This document shows, piece by piece, positions 58,401-64,000 of a stretch of DNA of 64,000 nucleotides (positions within the stretch are counted from its first letter, which is position 1; every line of letters begins with the position of its first letter). The stretch lies in assembly GCA_032622095.1 (NCBI GenBank), contig CP136066.1, forward strand, positions 229,280,961 through 229,344,960, given 5' to 3'. The notes under the pieces are model-generated. The model made no database searches, was not told the DNA's origin, and saw only the letters and a program-made list of their open reading frames with translations. The position numbers were made by a program, and so were the translations under genes. This stretch comes from Siphonodentalium dalli (lineage: Eukaryota; Mollusca; Scaphopoda; Gadilida; Siphonodentaliidae).

Positions 58401-59739
58401 ATTATAAACAGTGAAGTTCATTCGTAACCTCGGTTTACATTTTATTGAGAACATAATTATAACATATTATGGACTGTTATATATTTGCATTGGAGTGGCC
58501 TAAAATATAAATCGCGCGAGCAATGGGAAAATCTCAAACAATCTGGCCGGGCTGGAGACAATACTGGAATCAAAATTCGTGATGCAAGCAAACGTTATTA
58601 TATCGAGTTTAAATTATCCTAATATTACATAGTATATATGTGAATCTGATAATCCTCAGATATCCTTCTATTTTCATGAATCGACAGAAACATATACTTA
58701 TGAACAAAGAAAAAGATACATTCAGGTTATCGCAAATTTGGTCGATGGTGAAAGCTACATGATGATGTTGTTCATCGGGTTTCGACATGACATTTTATGA
58801 ATGAAATGAACATGATGAAATGGACATGCAAGCTTCTTCGTATAGTACACATCTCAATCGAATTGCGCATACAGCGTCAAATAATATAATGGTTAATTTT
58901 AGTAAAATACTCCGCTCTAGACAACAACCTTTTGAATGCTTTCAGTTTGATGTTGGTAGTTTATATTCTATAATAATTTGTACAAAAGGAACGGCTTTTA
59001 AAAGTTTTTTATTTAGGTTTTTTTAAGTCTGAGTCGGTGAGCTCACAGTCTGTATGCATTGTGAATCTCTGATTTCTCACTTGCCTTGATGCATGATATG
59101 ATTGACCTCATTTATACACAAAATTGCTATAGGACCCACTCTGTCGATGAACCTTTGTGCATGTCTGGAGTGTAATATACATGTATCATAATCGCACCCT
59201 GATATAAGGCCTAAGTTAATATTATTTGGGGGAATAAGCATCTATGAAGTTATGTTATAGGATTAAAAAGACACAGATATATCGTAGCTTATGCGTGTGT
59301 TTTAGCTGTGGTTCATTAACCCTTTCAGTACCAAGTCCGATTTTTGTATCAACCCATATTTCCTTGATCATTTTTCAAATTTATTGATTTTAATAATGTG
59401 ATACATTGATAGAAAGAGCTCTTAGAGCTCTTTCCATCAATGTATCACATTATTATAATCAATAAATGTGAAAAATGATCAAGGAAATATGGGTTGATAC
59501 AAAAATCGGACTTGGTACTGAAAGGGTTAATTACCCTATTAGTTTATGACTTGTTAGTTCACATCACATAATTTAAAAACCCACTTGGCAAAATTTTTGC
59601 CGAATTAATATCTTTTTTGCCATATGAAATGATTTTTTGCCATTGGCAAATTTGGCAAGTGGCAGCGCGAACCCTGCTGTACACACGAGGTGAAAGTACT
59701 TACGATTTGAGGAAGCTGTAAAGACCGCCATCAAAGTAC
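43373..59739 (-). CDS. HHAT: Hedgehog acyltransferase (HHAT), 3' part of gene, four exons (span includes introns)
   Basis: HHAT is a multi-pass MBOAT enzyme of the ER that attaches palmitate to the N-terminal cysteine of Hedgehog proteins. Four minus-strand exons (59,704-59,739; 57,197-57,395; 48,958-49,102; 43,373-43,485) join with compatible phases (2, 0, 1) and consensus AG/GT borders. They give about 163 residues that run collinearly with the C-terminal third of animal HHAT. The Asp of YFDGGL and the His of FYWHGAEFY are 40 residues apart, matching the Asp339/His379 spacing of human HHAT. HHATL lacks the active-site His, so HHAT fits better. The 5' two thirds of the gene are not in the window; I looked for the preceding exon up to 64,000 and found none. 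Introns of about 2.3, 8.1 and 5.5 kb are full of repeats. Family assignment is from recalled HHAT features, without a database search. Confidence 0.88.
43561..44553. mobile_element. piggyBac-like element with degenerated H1 and expanded tandem arm
   Basis: It starts TTAACCCTTTCATGATGGGA. A decayed left H1 (43,611-43,682) and ~360 bp of AT-rich spacer made of ttcttacattctttaacaat variants precede a right H1 (about 44,068-44,155). The outer part of this H1 has expanded into a tandem run to 44,505. The right end (gctccagccatggaaggg) resembles the standard end, but its TTAA has been lost. Confidence 0.75.
44118..44505. repeat. Tandem repeat derived from one H1 arm
   Basis: atgatagaatgtattggcac plus atggt repeats about 13 times. 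Longer units near the hairpin include cgactcgcatat or cgtaacatat, and later units are shorter (about 25-28 bp). Long frames open in all three minus-strand phases here are artefacts of the repeat. Confidence 0.92.
44560..45010. repeat. Two-copy ~190-bp dispersed repeat ('gtcgaaaaagggcc' family)
   Basis: attctaagtcgaaa, agggcc, ctcatgtaaaa, aatttgacggaacccata and cttggcctgtat recur at about 44,590 and 44,757, ending in a gatggacag tract and cattttttcaaaaggatata. A related copy lies at 47,410-47,750, and a relative makes the tandem array at 51,930-52,600. Confidence 0.8.
45112..45340. mobile_element. Partial H2-H1 foldback element
   Basis: H2 (about 45,120-45,200), spacer, then a complete H1 (45,263-45,332) ending cacagggtaaaa. 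The left half is absent, as in the copy at 39,715 but in the other H2 orientation. Confidence 0.85.
45361..45478. repeat. 38-bp tandem repeat, three copies
   Basis: gagataaataaatattgttt recurs at 45,367, 45,405 and 45,443, separated by ggtgaattgac. Confidence 0.92.
46016..46330. mobile_element. Rearranged hairpin element with truncated H1 and two H2 copies
   Basis: The left H1 is cut after gcgagtcgacca (46,060). Two H2 hairpins in the same orientation follow (about 46,121-46,210 and 46,238-46,325), separated by attataaaattataaaa. Between 45,480 and 46,016 nothing else was recognised apart from a local 'ctccct' inverted motif near 45,725-45,800. Confidence 0.8.
46423..46560. mobile_element. 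Probable hAT terminal fragment ('caaggccttt' region)
   Basis: cagggttcctgcaagcaagg begins like a hAT terminal repeat and is followed by repeated ttcaagg/tcaaggcc motifs. It lies near the BED zinc-finger frame at 46,740-46,967. The opposite terminus was not found, so the element is probably truncated. Confidence 0.4.
46740..46967 (-). pseudogene. BED-type zinc-finger N-terminus of a hAT-like transposase (fragment)
   Basis: A 75-codon frame starts at an ATG in context aaaaaATGGGG. It reads MGKCTFQDCWLTSESYKDWL, then a segment with Cys-x2-Cys (KCKLCLKTFSVANMG) and ALDSHVL. This is the layout of the BED-like finger at the start of many hAT-related proteins (C-x2-C ... SH). The expected second His after SH is not evident, and the frame instead ends in a short coiled-coil-like stretch (LSKQIERLEEELKT) and a stop. 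No DDE catalytic region follows. It lies in the last HHAT intron, on the same strand. It could also be a small domesticated zinc-finger gene. Confidence 0.55.
47100..48269. repeat. Fragments of H3-type elements
   Basis: Pieces of the H3 family: partial H3 near 47,100-47,130 and 47,327-47,398, a complete H3 at 47,866-47,956, a right arm of the large inverted repeat (aaatagaatctatgtgaaga), and a decayed H3 at 48,178-48,255. About 47,410-47,750 is a copy of the 'gtcgaaaaagggcc' repeat. Confidence 0.7.
48270..48897. repeat. 157-bp tandem array of H2-like hairpins, four copies
   Basis: taacccacagggagcctcac starts at 48,341, 48,498, 48,655 and 48,812 (period 157). Each unit forms a hairpin closing with gtggggctctctgtgggtta and is joined by cactaaactcaggcttggtc, which is also the outer end of the H3 elements, and cctcactgataaagtttaat. 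The core (gagcc..cacac..gaagca..gagtgtc.tctgctc..ggggctc) is clearly related to H2. Confidence 0.9.
48958..49102 (-). CDS. HHAT: HHAT exon, transmembrane segment before C-terminus
   Basis: This 145-nt exon has acceptor tttgtatttgtag and donor gtgagtat. It begins TGFLSAAGLRRFHSV and continues through a hydrophobic segment into FFFLGDKSGGHIMFDRLFIE plus one base. It aligns with the human segment containing RRRFHAALAS, then FLGGNEVGKTYWNRIFIQG, with one gap. Entry is phase 0 and exit phase 1. A 157-bp tandem hairpin array (48,270-48,897) lies just downstream on the minus strand and a foldback element (49,181-49,644) just upstream. Confidence 0.92.
49181..49644. mobile_element. Complete H1-H2-H1 foldback element (best example)
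   Basis: Outer inverted repeats (atatgtgacccgccatatca on the left, tgatatggagggtcacatat on the right, ~45 bp) enclose left H1 (49,237-49,305), central H2 (about 49,370-49,447) and right H1 (49,523-49,592), separated by AT-rich spacers. Total 464 bp, no coding. The sequence just outside (ggtaacttc on the left, gaagttacc at about 49,674-49,682) is also inverted, hinting at insertion into an older palindrome. It lies 79 bp upstream of the HHAT exon at 48,958-49,102, in the intron. Confidence 0.92.
49690..50262. repeat. Diverged copies of the 'aagatggc' repeat
   Basis: tagtcatacaaagagtaaaa, ccaagatgg, ctcccatctag, gaagattcatatgaagtttt and gatgtggactgtagggt recur two to three times and end in a gacggacgggcgacgacgg tract and aagagctcaaacttgac. 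This is a divergent relative of the large array at 52,860. Confidence 0.75.
50263..50851. other. AT-rich intronic spacer, nothing recognised
   Basis: No repeat family or exon was identified. A short acceptor/donor-like pair near 50,360-50,390 would define a 20-nt exon that breaks the HHAT frame and is not accepted. Confidence 0.45.
50860..51923. mobile_element. hAT-like element, 1,064 bp
   Basis: Ends TAGGGTTGCCACGA and TCGTGGCAAGCCTA are inverted and followed inward by repeats of taatcgac/gtcgatta. Flanking 8-mers attataac (50,852-50,859) and actataac (51,924-51,931) differ at one base, as for an old hAT target duplication. A plus-strand frame at 51,644 (MSYTEFFEDDRQSSAATSKP, then basic residues) could be a leftover of a transposase first exon. 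No catalytic domain is present. It lies in an HHAT intron. Confidence 0.75.
51930..52600. repeat. ~135-150 bp tandem array ('gaacttgacctgtattt')
   Basis: About five copies share cataactctggcaaaaat, gggtggaacccaaattcg, gaacttgacctgtatt, taccaaatttcattcc and aaagttatcatccggaaa. I associate similar arrays with bivalves and other lophotrochozoans. Confidence 0.85.
52590..52860. repeat. ~95-bp tandem repeat with 'tgtagctcaactttg', three copies
   Basis: gaaagtgtcaatgacactgt, agctcaacttt and gatgagcaatgaat recur three times. The motif agctcaacttt is the inverse of aaagttgagct at 56,515-56,530, where the following large array ends. Confidence 0.85.
52860..56535. repeat. Large ~155-165 bp tandem array ('aaatccaagatggctgctgg')
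   Basis: Some 22 copies carry gtcatacaaagagtaaaatc, caagatggctgctggcggcc, gaatgaccccaaaatgactc, gttcccatctacatgtc, tccatgacaaatttcatgat and ggtacgacctgtagcccgtg. The array ends (56,446-56,535) with a tail of cacacgcacacacggacgac, gccatggcaatagctcaaac and a hairpin in which ctcaactttac's inverse follows (gtaaagttgagct). The same tail occurs once inside, near 54,285-54,350. Frames of 80-100 codons on both strands come from the array and are not called genes. It occupies much of an HHAT intron. Confidence 0.93.
56560..56740. mobile_element. Right end of an H3-type element
   Basis: agaaatagaatttttctgaa, aataaagaaactttccagaa, a shortened H3 (56,631-56,710) and gcaaatgacaggcacactaa then actcagg, exactly as at the right end of the element at 35,511-37,037. 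Confidence 0.8.
56741..57196. other. HHAT intron sequence without recognised repeats
   Basis: Low-copy AT-rich sequence immediately downstream (minus strand) of the catalytic-His exon. A tiny acceptor/donor-flanked stretch near 56,797-56,831 was examined and not accepted as an exon because it has no HHAT similarity. Confidence 0.5.
57197..57395 (-). CDS. HHAT: HHAT exon with catalytic His (MBOAT core)
   Basis: This 199-nt exon follows acceptor cacattccag and ends before donor gtatgg. Translation begins HIYVPMGGSHYGLS, matching the HHAT YxYxPxGGSxxG motif. It then gives a hydrophobic helix, the MBOAT active site FYWHGAEFYLFLW and a second hydrophobic stretch ending TIQKM. The His in YWHG is the expected catalytic residue. 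The exon ends in phase 0 and joins the exon at 49,102 in frame. The open frame runs on past both splice sites, upstream into a hairpin element (57,496-57,829) only 100 bp from the acceptor, but that extra sequence has no HHAT similarity. Confidence 0.92.
57496..57829. mobile_element. piggyBac-like MITE with two abutting H1 hairpins, 100 bp from an HHAT exon
   Basis: TTAA with CTCTTTACCCAACAG at the left and TGTTGGGTAAAGGG at the right (its TTAA mutated to GTAA). The two H1 hairpins (57,528-57,596 and 57,610-57,680) lie almost back to back with only ~13 bp between them, unlike the ~80 bp spacer in relatives. The rest (gagccggttccaatgatatc, ggctgttgaagctttatttg) is in inverse order relative to 35,934-36,323. 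Confidence 0.87.
57870..58235. mobile_element. H3-type element fragment with large inverted-repeat arm
   Basis: Partial H3 (to 57,922), one arm of the large inverted repeat (tctctatatccccaaattgg, cattgcataattgaggttcc, tgggtgtacatcacaatatt) and a complete H3 at 58,089-58,181, ending gcaaatgacaggcaccatat. Confidence 0.8.
58236..58920. repeat. Dispersed ~0.7 kb repeat, second copy
   Basis: Collinear with 20,150-20,880: ttttgtgacgtcaccaatta, gcacagtagatcggtgggct, catacttatgaacaaag, tttggtcgatggtgaaag, tcgacatgaca and aatataatggttaattt. A 68-codon frame starting at 58,820 near its end has no recognisable similarity. Confidence 0.7.
58921..59315. other. Low-copy HHAT intron sequence
   Basis: No repeat family, hairpin or exon recognised. 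Confidence 0.45.
59316..59530. mobile_element. piggyBac-like perfect-palindrome MITE, 215 bp
   Basis: TTAA on each side, then CCCTTTCAGTACCAAGTCCG and its exact inverse. Arms of ~95 bp (including tcaacccatatttccttgat and taatgtgatacattgat) are almost perfectly complementary around a centre of gagctcttagagctc. It would fold into one long hairpin. No coding; in an HHAT intron. Confidence 0.92.
59704..59739 (-). CDS. HHAT: HHAT exon with catalytic Asp (36 nt micro-exon)
   Basis: This 36-nt exon is flanked by a pyrimidine-rich acceptor ending in ttctag and a donor gtaagt. It reads (R)YFDGGLYSFLK plus two bases. The first G completes a codon begun in an exon outside the window; an AG or CG before it would give the Arg of the conserved MWRxFDxGL motif. 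The Asp is the candidate active-site acid. The two trailing bases (TC) join the first T of the next exon to make Ser. It is too short to stand out as an ORF. A 215-bp TTAA-flanked palindromic element lies about 170 bp downstream on the minus strand, inside the following intron. Confidence 0.85.
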
Positions 59740-59859
59740 CTAGAAATGGAAACAAATTGGTTACTCTTGATACTAACCCATCGAGAACCCCTGATGATAG
59801 TTGTTGAAACAGACTTTTATGTTATTTCACATGAAACCACTTCCAAGACCTTGACTCCC

Positions 59860-60100
59860 TATAAAACCAATTCATTGCTTGTACGGACTAATACCATAGA
59901 CTGGAGCAGACCACACTTGTGTGTAGTGCATGCTTCCATCTGTGTGAGGCTTCCTGTGGGTTTAACATTAAACTTTATCGGTGAGGTTTGAGATGATGTC
60001 TCACATTACTGACCAAGTCTGAGTTTAGTGTGTATAACCCATAGAGAGCCCCACATAGACTGGAGCAGACGACACTGTGTAGTGCAACACAAGATCCCAT
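59860..60100. repeat. Inverted copies of the 157-bp H2-like unit
   Basis: tgcttccatctgtgtgaggc, ttcctgtgggtttaacatta, tcggtgaggtttgagatg, ctgaccaagtctgagtttag and tgtgtataacccatagagag are the inverse of the unit at 48,270-48,897; about one and a half units remain. The second unit is truncated after acgacactgtgtagtgca. Confidence 0.85.
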
Positions 60101-60419
60101 TTATAAAACCATTAGAGCGAGTAAGAAAAACCATTATAACCAGTAAATATACTTTAAAATCTAAAATCTTAAAACCAAATAACAGTATAGGGTGGGAAAT
60201 TTTGCAAAACTAAATAATATAACAGTACAGAATGGAATAGACCAATTCTTCTGACGGGATAACGGTCAGGTTGATGATGTTTTGGACAGAGTCCTGTCCC
60301 GTTCTCTTCTATAACAGAATTTACGCCCAGAATCGTGGGCTGGAGTTATCTTGCCTGTATGTCTTCAGATTAGGTCAAATGGATGCTTTGCACAAATGAA
60401 CATAAAGGGCAGCCTTTCC
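60101..60419. other. Low-copy spacer
   Basis: No repeat or exon recognised in these ~320 bp. Confidence 0.45.
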
Positions 60420-60427
60420 TCAAGCAT

Positions 60428-60652
60428 GATGATATTAAACATGCGTATATCAGAGGTCAGATGATATCAAACATGCATATATCAGAGGTCAGTTGATATC
60501 AAACATGCGTATATCAGAGGTCAGATGATATCAAACATGCATATATCAGAGGTCAGATGATATCAAACATGCGTATATCAGAGGTCAGATGATATCAAAC
60601 ATGCGTATATCAGAGGTCAGATGATATCAAATATGCGTATATCAGAGGTCAG
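60428..60652. repeat. ~32-33 bp minisatellite, about seven copies
   Basis: gatatcaaacatgcgtatat then cagaggtcag(a/t)t repeats about seven times, with g/a variation at atgcgtatat versus atgcatatat. Confidence 0.93.
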
Positions 60653-60920
60653 TTGAAGGTCAAAGAAACAAGATTTATAAGTAAACAAAGCCTTATTTTC
60701 CAGAGAATTTCGATTTGTCGCGCTATCACAAAATCGGCGTATCATCACTTTACCTTTTTTTATCACGGTAAATGATACATCATTTTGAAGACAGATTAAT
60801 CACGGACAGGTCAGATAATTAATCACATTCAGGGGTTTAAGGGAATGTCCAGGCTCCACATGTAAATGTAGTACCTCTTTTCAATAACAGTCTGTTATAG
60901 AAGAGTAACGGGAGTAAACT

Positions 60921-61490
60921 CGGTTAACCAAACCGATATTCCAAGCTGTAGTGGGGGGGGAGGGGACTCGGTCAATCAAACCGATATCACAAGCTGTTGT
61001 GGGGGGGGGGGGGGGGGGGGGACTCGGTCAATCAAACCGATATCACAAGCTGTTGTGGGGGGGGGGGGACTCAGTCAATCAAACCGATATCCCAAGCTGT
61101 AGTGGGGGGAGGGGACTCGGTCAATCAAACCGATATCACAAGCTGTAGTGGGGGGGGGGGGGGACTCGGTCAACCAAACCAATATTCCAAGCTGTAGTGG
61201 GGGAGGGGACTCGGTCAACCAAACCGATATCCCAAGCTGTAGTGGGGGGGGGAGGGGACTCGGTCAACTAAACCGATATTCCAAGCTGTAGTGGGGGAGG
61301 GGGACTCGGTCAACCAAACCGATATCCCAAGCTGTAGTGGGGGGAGGGGACTCGGTCAACCAAACTGATATCTCAAGCTGTTGTGGGGGGGGGGGGGGAC
61401 TCGGTCAACCAAACCGATATCCCAAGCTGTAGTGGAGGGGAGGGAACTCGGTCAACCAAACCGATATTCCAAGCTGTAGTGGACCGAGAA
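60921..61490. repeat. G-rich minisatellite, ~50 bp, about eleven copies
   Basis: Each unit is gactcggtcaaccaaaccga, tatcccaagctgtagt and a G run of 4-20 bases often split by one A (gggggaggggac). The longest G run is 20 bases (61,001-61,020). The G strand has quadruplex potential in almost every unit. Open frames across the array are repeat artefacts. Confidence 0.93.
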
Positions 61491-61594
61491 GACTTGGTGG
61501 GTGGAACTGCTTTTGAGAATTTTAATTCACGACATGTTCAGAGTTACATACCAGTAATAATTTAATATACTGTTCCACTCTGTATGATACTATT

Positions 61595-62026
61595 ATCAAC
61601 CCATAAACCCTGTGCCAATGCATTCTTTTACATATGCGAGTCGACCATAGGTCGCCTCGCATATATAAGAGAATGCATTGGCCTAACAATATTTCATCAT
61701 TTGTTATTATTTTTTACAATTTTTTATAATTTTCATAATTTGTTCTTATATTCTTTAACAATTTTATAATTTCACCCATACAGAGCCCCAGACAAACATG
61801 AGCAGACGACACTCAGTACACATGCTTCTATATATGTGTGGGGCTCCCTGCAGGGTTATTGACACTCTGGATGATTTATTTATTTTATGTCCTAAAAATT
61901 GTTAAAGAATGTAAGAAAAAATGATTAAAAATTGTTAGGCCAATGCATTCTCTTATATATGCGAGGCGACCTATGGTCGACTCGCATATATAAAAGAATG
62001 TATTGGCACAGGGTTTATGGGTTGAT
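61595..62026. mobile_element. H1-H2-H1 element with 'atcaacccataaaccc' ends
   Basis: Inverted ends atcaacccataaaccctgtg and cacagggtttatgggttgat enclose left H1 (61,613-61,682), central H2 (about 61,780-61,856) and right H1 (61,939-62,009). The inner parts match the element at 49,181, but the outer ends are entirely different. No coding. Confidence 0.9.
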
Positions 62027-62520
62027 ATCCCAACATAACTCTATAAAGGCGCAGTGTTTTCATGTTAGTTATGATGTAATTTCTTACTCCAATCTTGATA
62101 GTCACGCTACAGTTCTTTCACTCCTAATCAAGATTGTTTTGCAGATTTTCATGGCCAAAAATTAATAAACGAACAGGGTCAAATAATGACCATACATGTG
62201 GGAACTTTATCCGGAATTAAAGGTACTCAATCCTATTTGATGGTCCCCAAATCAGATTCCAACAACAACAATATTTATTAAATGCGGCTCCAGTTATCAG
62301 AATCGATAAAATTGCCCAAATCCTGTTATTTATCAACAGTTTGTTCAACAAAATTTTGTCGGTTTGTCAAATATCTGACACAAAAAAGTCACTTGATTTT
62401 AGAGTTATCCATCTTCATCTGCAATTTAGTCCGAGACCATCTTCTCGTCGACCTTTTACTTGGCCACTAAAATTATCGGGGGTGAAAAATAATAGATTTC
62501 AAAAATCGATATCTGATCAC
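62027..62520. other. Low-copy region, no supported gene
   Basis: Two overlapping plus-strand frames (62,282-62,532) have no recognisable similarity and no splice support. Confidence 0.4.
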
Positions 62521-62524
62521 TCTG

Positions 62525-62625
62525 AGCTTTGATGGGTGGGTTCCTCGACTCGAATAAAATATTGTTATTTAACCCCCGAAGCCAAAGAAATAGTAATTTA
62601 GGAGTGTCTGATCGGATTGAGCACT
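62525..62625 (-). repeat. 'Anchor' repeat, inverted copy
   Basis: gttcctcgactcg, ccgaagccaaagaaatagta and atttaggagtg are the inverse of the anchor at 35,381-35,505. As there, an H1-H2 foldback element with 'tatgtgrcccgcc' ends lies next to it. Confidence 0.8.
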
Positions 62626-62655
62626 TTTAATTATAAAAGGACAGCTGCTAAACTT

Positions 62656-62890
62656 CAAATATGTGGCCCGCCATATCAAATCCAGTCGTAAGTCGGGATT
62701 TTTTTACCCTGTGCCAATGCATTCTCTTATATATGCGAGTCGACCATAGGTCGCCTCGCATATATAAGAGAATTCATTGGCCTAACAATTTTTTACAATT
62801 TTATAATTTCACCCATACAGAGCCCCAGACAAACATGAGCAGACGACACTCTGCTATATGCTTCTATATATGTGTGGGGCTCCCTGCAGT
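62656..62890. mobile_element. Left half of an H1-H2 foldback element
   Basis: Left outer repeat (aaatatgtggcccgccatat), left H1 (62,714-62,783), shortened spacer and H2 (about 62,815-62,889), ending ggctccctgcag. The right half is missing. Confidence 0.87.
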
Positions 62891-63143
62891 AATTTGTGAG
62901 CGTTAATTCAGAACATGCATCTTTAAACACATTACAATGATGTTTGCATTCATTACGAATTTCGATACACAATTCTAGGATAAAATATTCCACAACTTCG
63001 AAAACAGTCACTGAAAAATAAATTCACAGAGAGTTCCGGCAGCTGGGTACCTCTTTAGCACAGGAGAAAATATACCGTCAATATTTATCGATCAATAACC
63101 CACCTTTTGTACAAAACTTCTTGATGCATCGACATATCTGATG

Positions 63144-63542
63144 TTAACCCTTTACCCAACAAACCGGCCAAAACCGGCCAAATAAAGCTTCAACAGCCTA
63201 AAATATCTTCGGTCTGTCTCAATAGAACCATACAAATATGGATATCATTGGAACCGGCTCCTTGACCACATTGTGATAGTTACAGTTAGCCCTGTGCCAA
63301 TGCATTCTCTTATATATGCGAGTCGACCATAGGTCCCCTCGCATATATAAGAGAATGCATTGGCCTAAAAAAAATCTTTTTTTAACACTTTTTACCATTT
63401 TTTCTTACATTCTTTAACAATTTTATAATTTTTAATGTGTTAAGCCAATGCATTCTCTTATATATGCGAGGCGACCTATGGTCGACTCGCATATATAAGA
63501 GAATGCATTGGCACAGGGCCCTTCTGTTGGGTAAAGGGTTAA
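63144..63542. mobile_element. piggyBac-like MITE with two H1 hairpins
   Basis: TTAA flanks and CCCTTTACCCAACA/TGTTGGGTAAAGGG ends, with H1 at 63,296-63,364 and 63,446-63,515. Near-identical to 35,934-36,323 apart from a short duplicated aaaccggcc at the left and single-base changes. Confidence 0.9.
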
Positions 63543-63720
63543 ACTCAATGGAATATTTGAATCCAAGTCGCCACTCCTATATTTCAGCAATAATTTCAAA
63601 TTTGTTTTTGCATTGAAATTGAACTCAATGACCTTGTGGCAAGCATGCACTGAGTATACTTATTGAATCTTTGGCATTTGATTCAATATTATTTGAAGCA
63701 ATATTATAAAGTTATTATAC

Positions 63721-63870
63721 AATGTTGTGTACAGTATTTGTTTTTCTTGTACGAGTCCAAGTAGTGGTGAAAAGCCATATTGGACGAGACACGCAGTGTC
63801 GAGAGCAATATGACTTTTCACCACAAGCTGGACGAGTACAAGAAAAACTCATACTGTACACAACATTTTT
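63721..63870. mobile_element. ~150-bp imperfect palindromic MITE
   Basis: aatgttgtgtacagtatttg pairs with ctcatactgtacacaacatt, then ttcttgtacgagtcca with tggacgagtacaagaa, and gtggtgaaaagccatattg with caatatgacttttcaccac. A short loop lies around gagacacgcagtgtcgag. No TTAA flanks, so it is a different family from the hairpin elements above. Confidence 0.8.
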
Positions 63871-64000
63871 ATTATCCATATGTATGTTTATCCAAATTTT
63901 GGGAATAAAACTTTAGTGGTTACTTTTGGTATTTGTCGGCACTTAATTCTCTATAAAAGCCTGTACTTGATCATCAGAAAGCATGAATTGGAACAGTAAA

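Noticed and set aside
60951-61565. Gly-rich protein frames
   Set aside because: Products of the G-rich minisatellite in several overlapping phases.
1-64000. tRNA, rRNA or known structural RNA genes
   Set aside because: No cloverleaf, A/B box pair or rRNA-like segment was recognised by eye; a tRNAscan-SE or Infernal run would settle this.

Overview
The window is a stretch of animal nuclear DNA, almost entirely repetitive and AT-rich. It shows no operons, no ribosome-binding sites and no dense coding. The one host gene I can support is the 3' part of a Hedgehog acyltransferase (HHAT, MBOAT family) on the minus strand, spread over four small exons with multi-kilobase introns (59,739 down to 43,373). 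The repeat families (Helitron chains, piggyBac- and hAT-type MITEs, and the 'tccaagatggc' and 'ggccataactc' arrays) remind me of marine lophotrochozoan, perhaps molluscan, genomes. That is an inference; nothing here fixes the species.

Layout. 1-2,480: a 0.6 kb segment repeated at 21,454, a ~1.1 kb element with terminal inverted repeats (TIRs), and a ~180-200 bp tandem repeat. 2,955-18,930: one large satellite with a ~420 bp A/B composite unit, reshaped by segmental duplications including an apparently exact 3,436 bp tandem duplication. 18,931-23,890: sparse sequence containing a composite hairpin element (19,831-21,218). 23,895-25,488: a 257 bp tandem array that runs into a head-to-tail chain of non-autonomous Helitrons (25,489-29,443) with CTAG/TC junctions. 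29,444-33,260: dispersed duplications and a 1.9 kb TIR-bounded region. 33,735-49,650 and 57,496-63,542: dense in palindromic elements. 50,860-51,923: a hAT-like element. 51,930-56,535: tandem arrays. 60,420-61,490: two minisatellites, one very G-rich.

The most unusual content is a modular set of hairpins. H1 is a 69-nt hairpin with a 33-bp stem and one recurrent mismatch. It occurs more than 25 times, usually as an inverted pair at the two ends of an element. The elements carry at least five different outer terminal sequences, including piggyBac-like TTAA/CCCTTT ends. A second hairpin, H2, sits in the centre of many of them. An unrelated hairpin, H3, builds elements with the same end-centre-end plan. 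H1 has also expanded into tandem arrays (33.8-34.8, 40.6-41.2 and 44.1-44.5 kb).

HHAT and the repeats are interleaved. The introns hold the hAT element, the large arrays, a BED zinc-finger transposase fragment and hairpin elements. The last coding exon is itself one copy of an ~86 bp minisatellite that continues into the 3' untranslated region.
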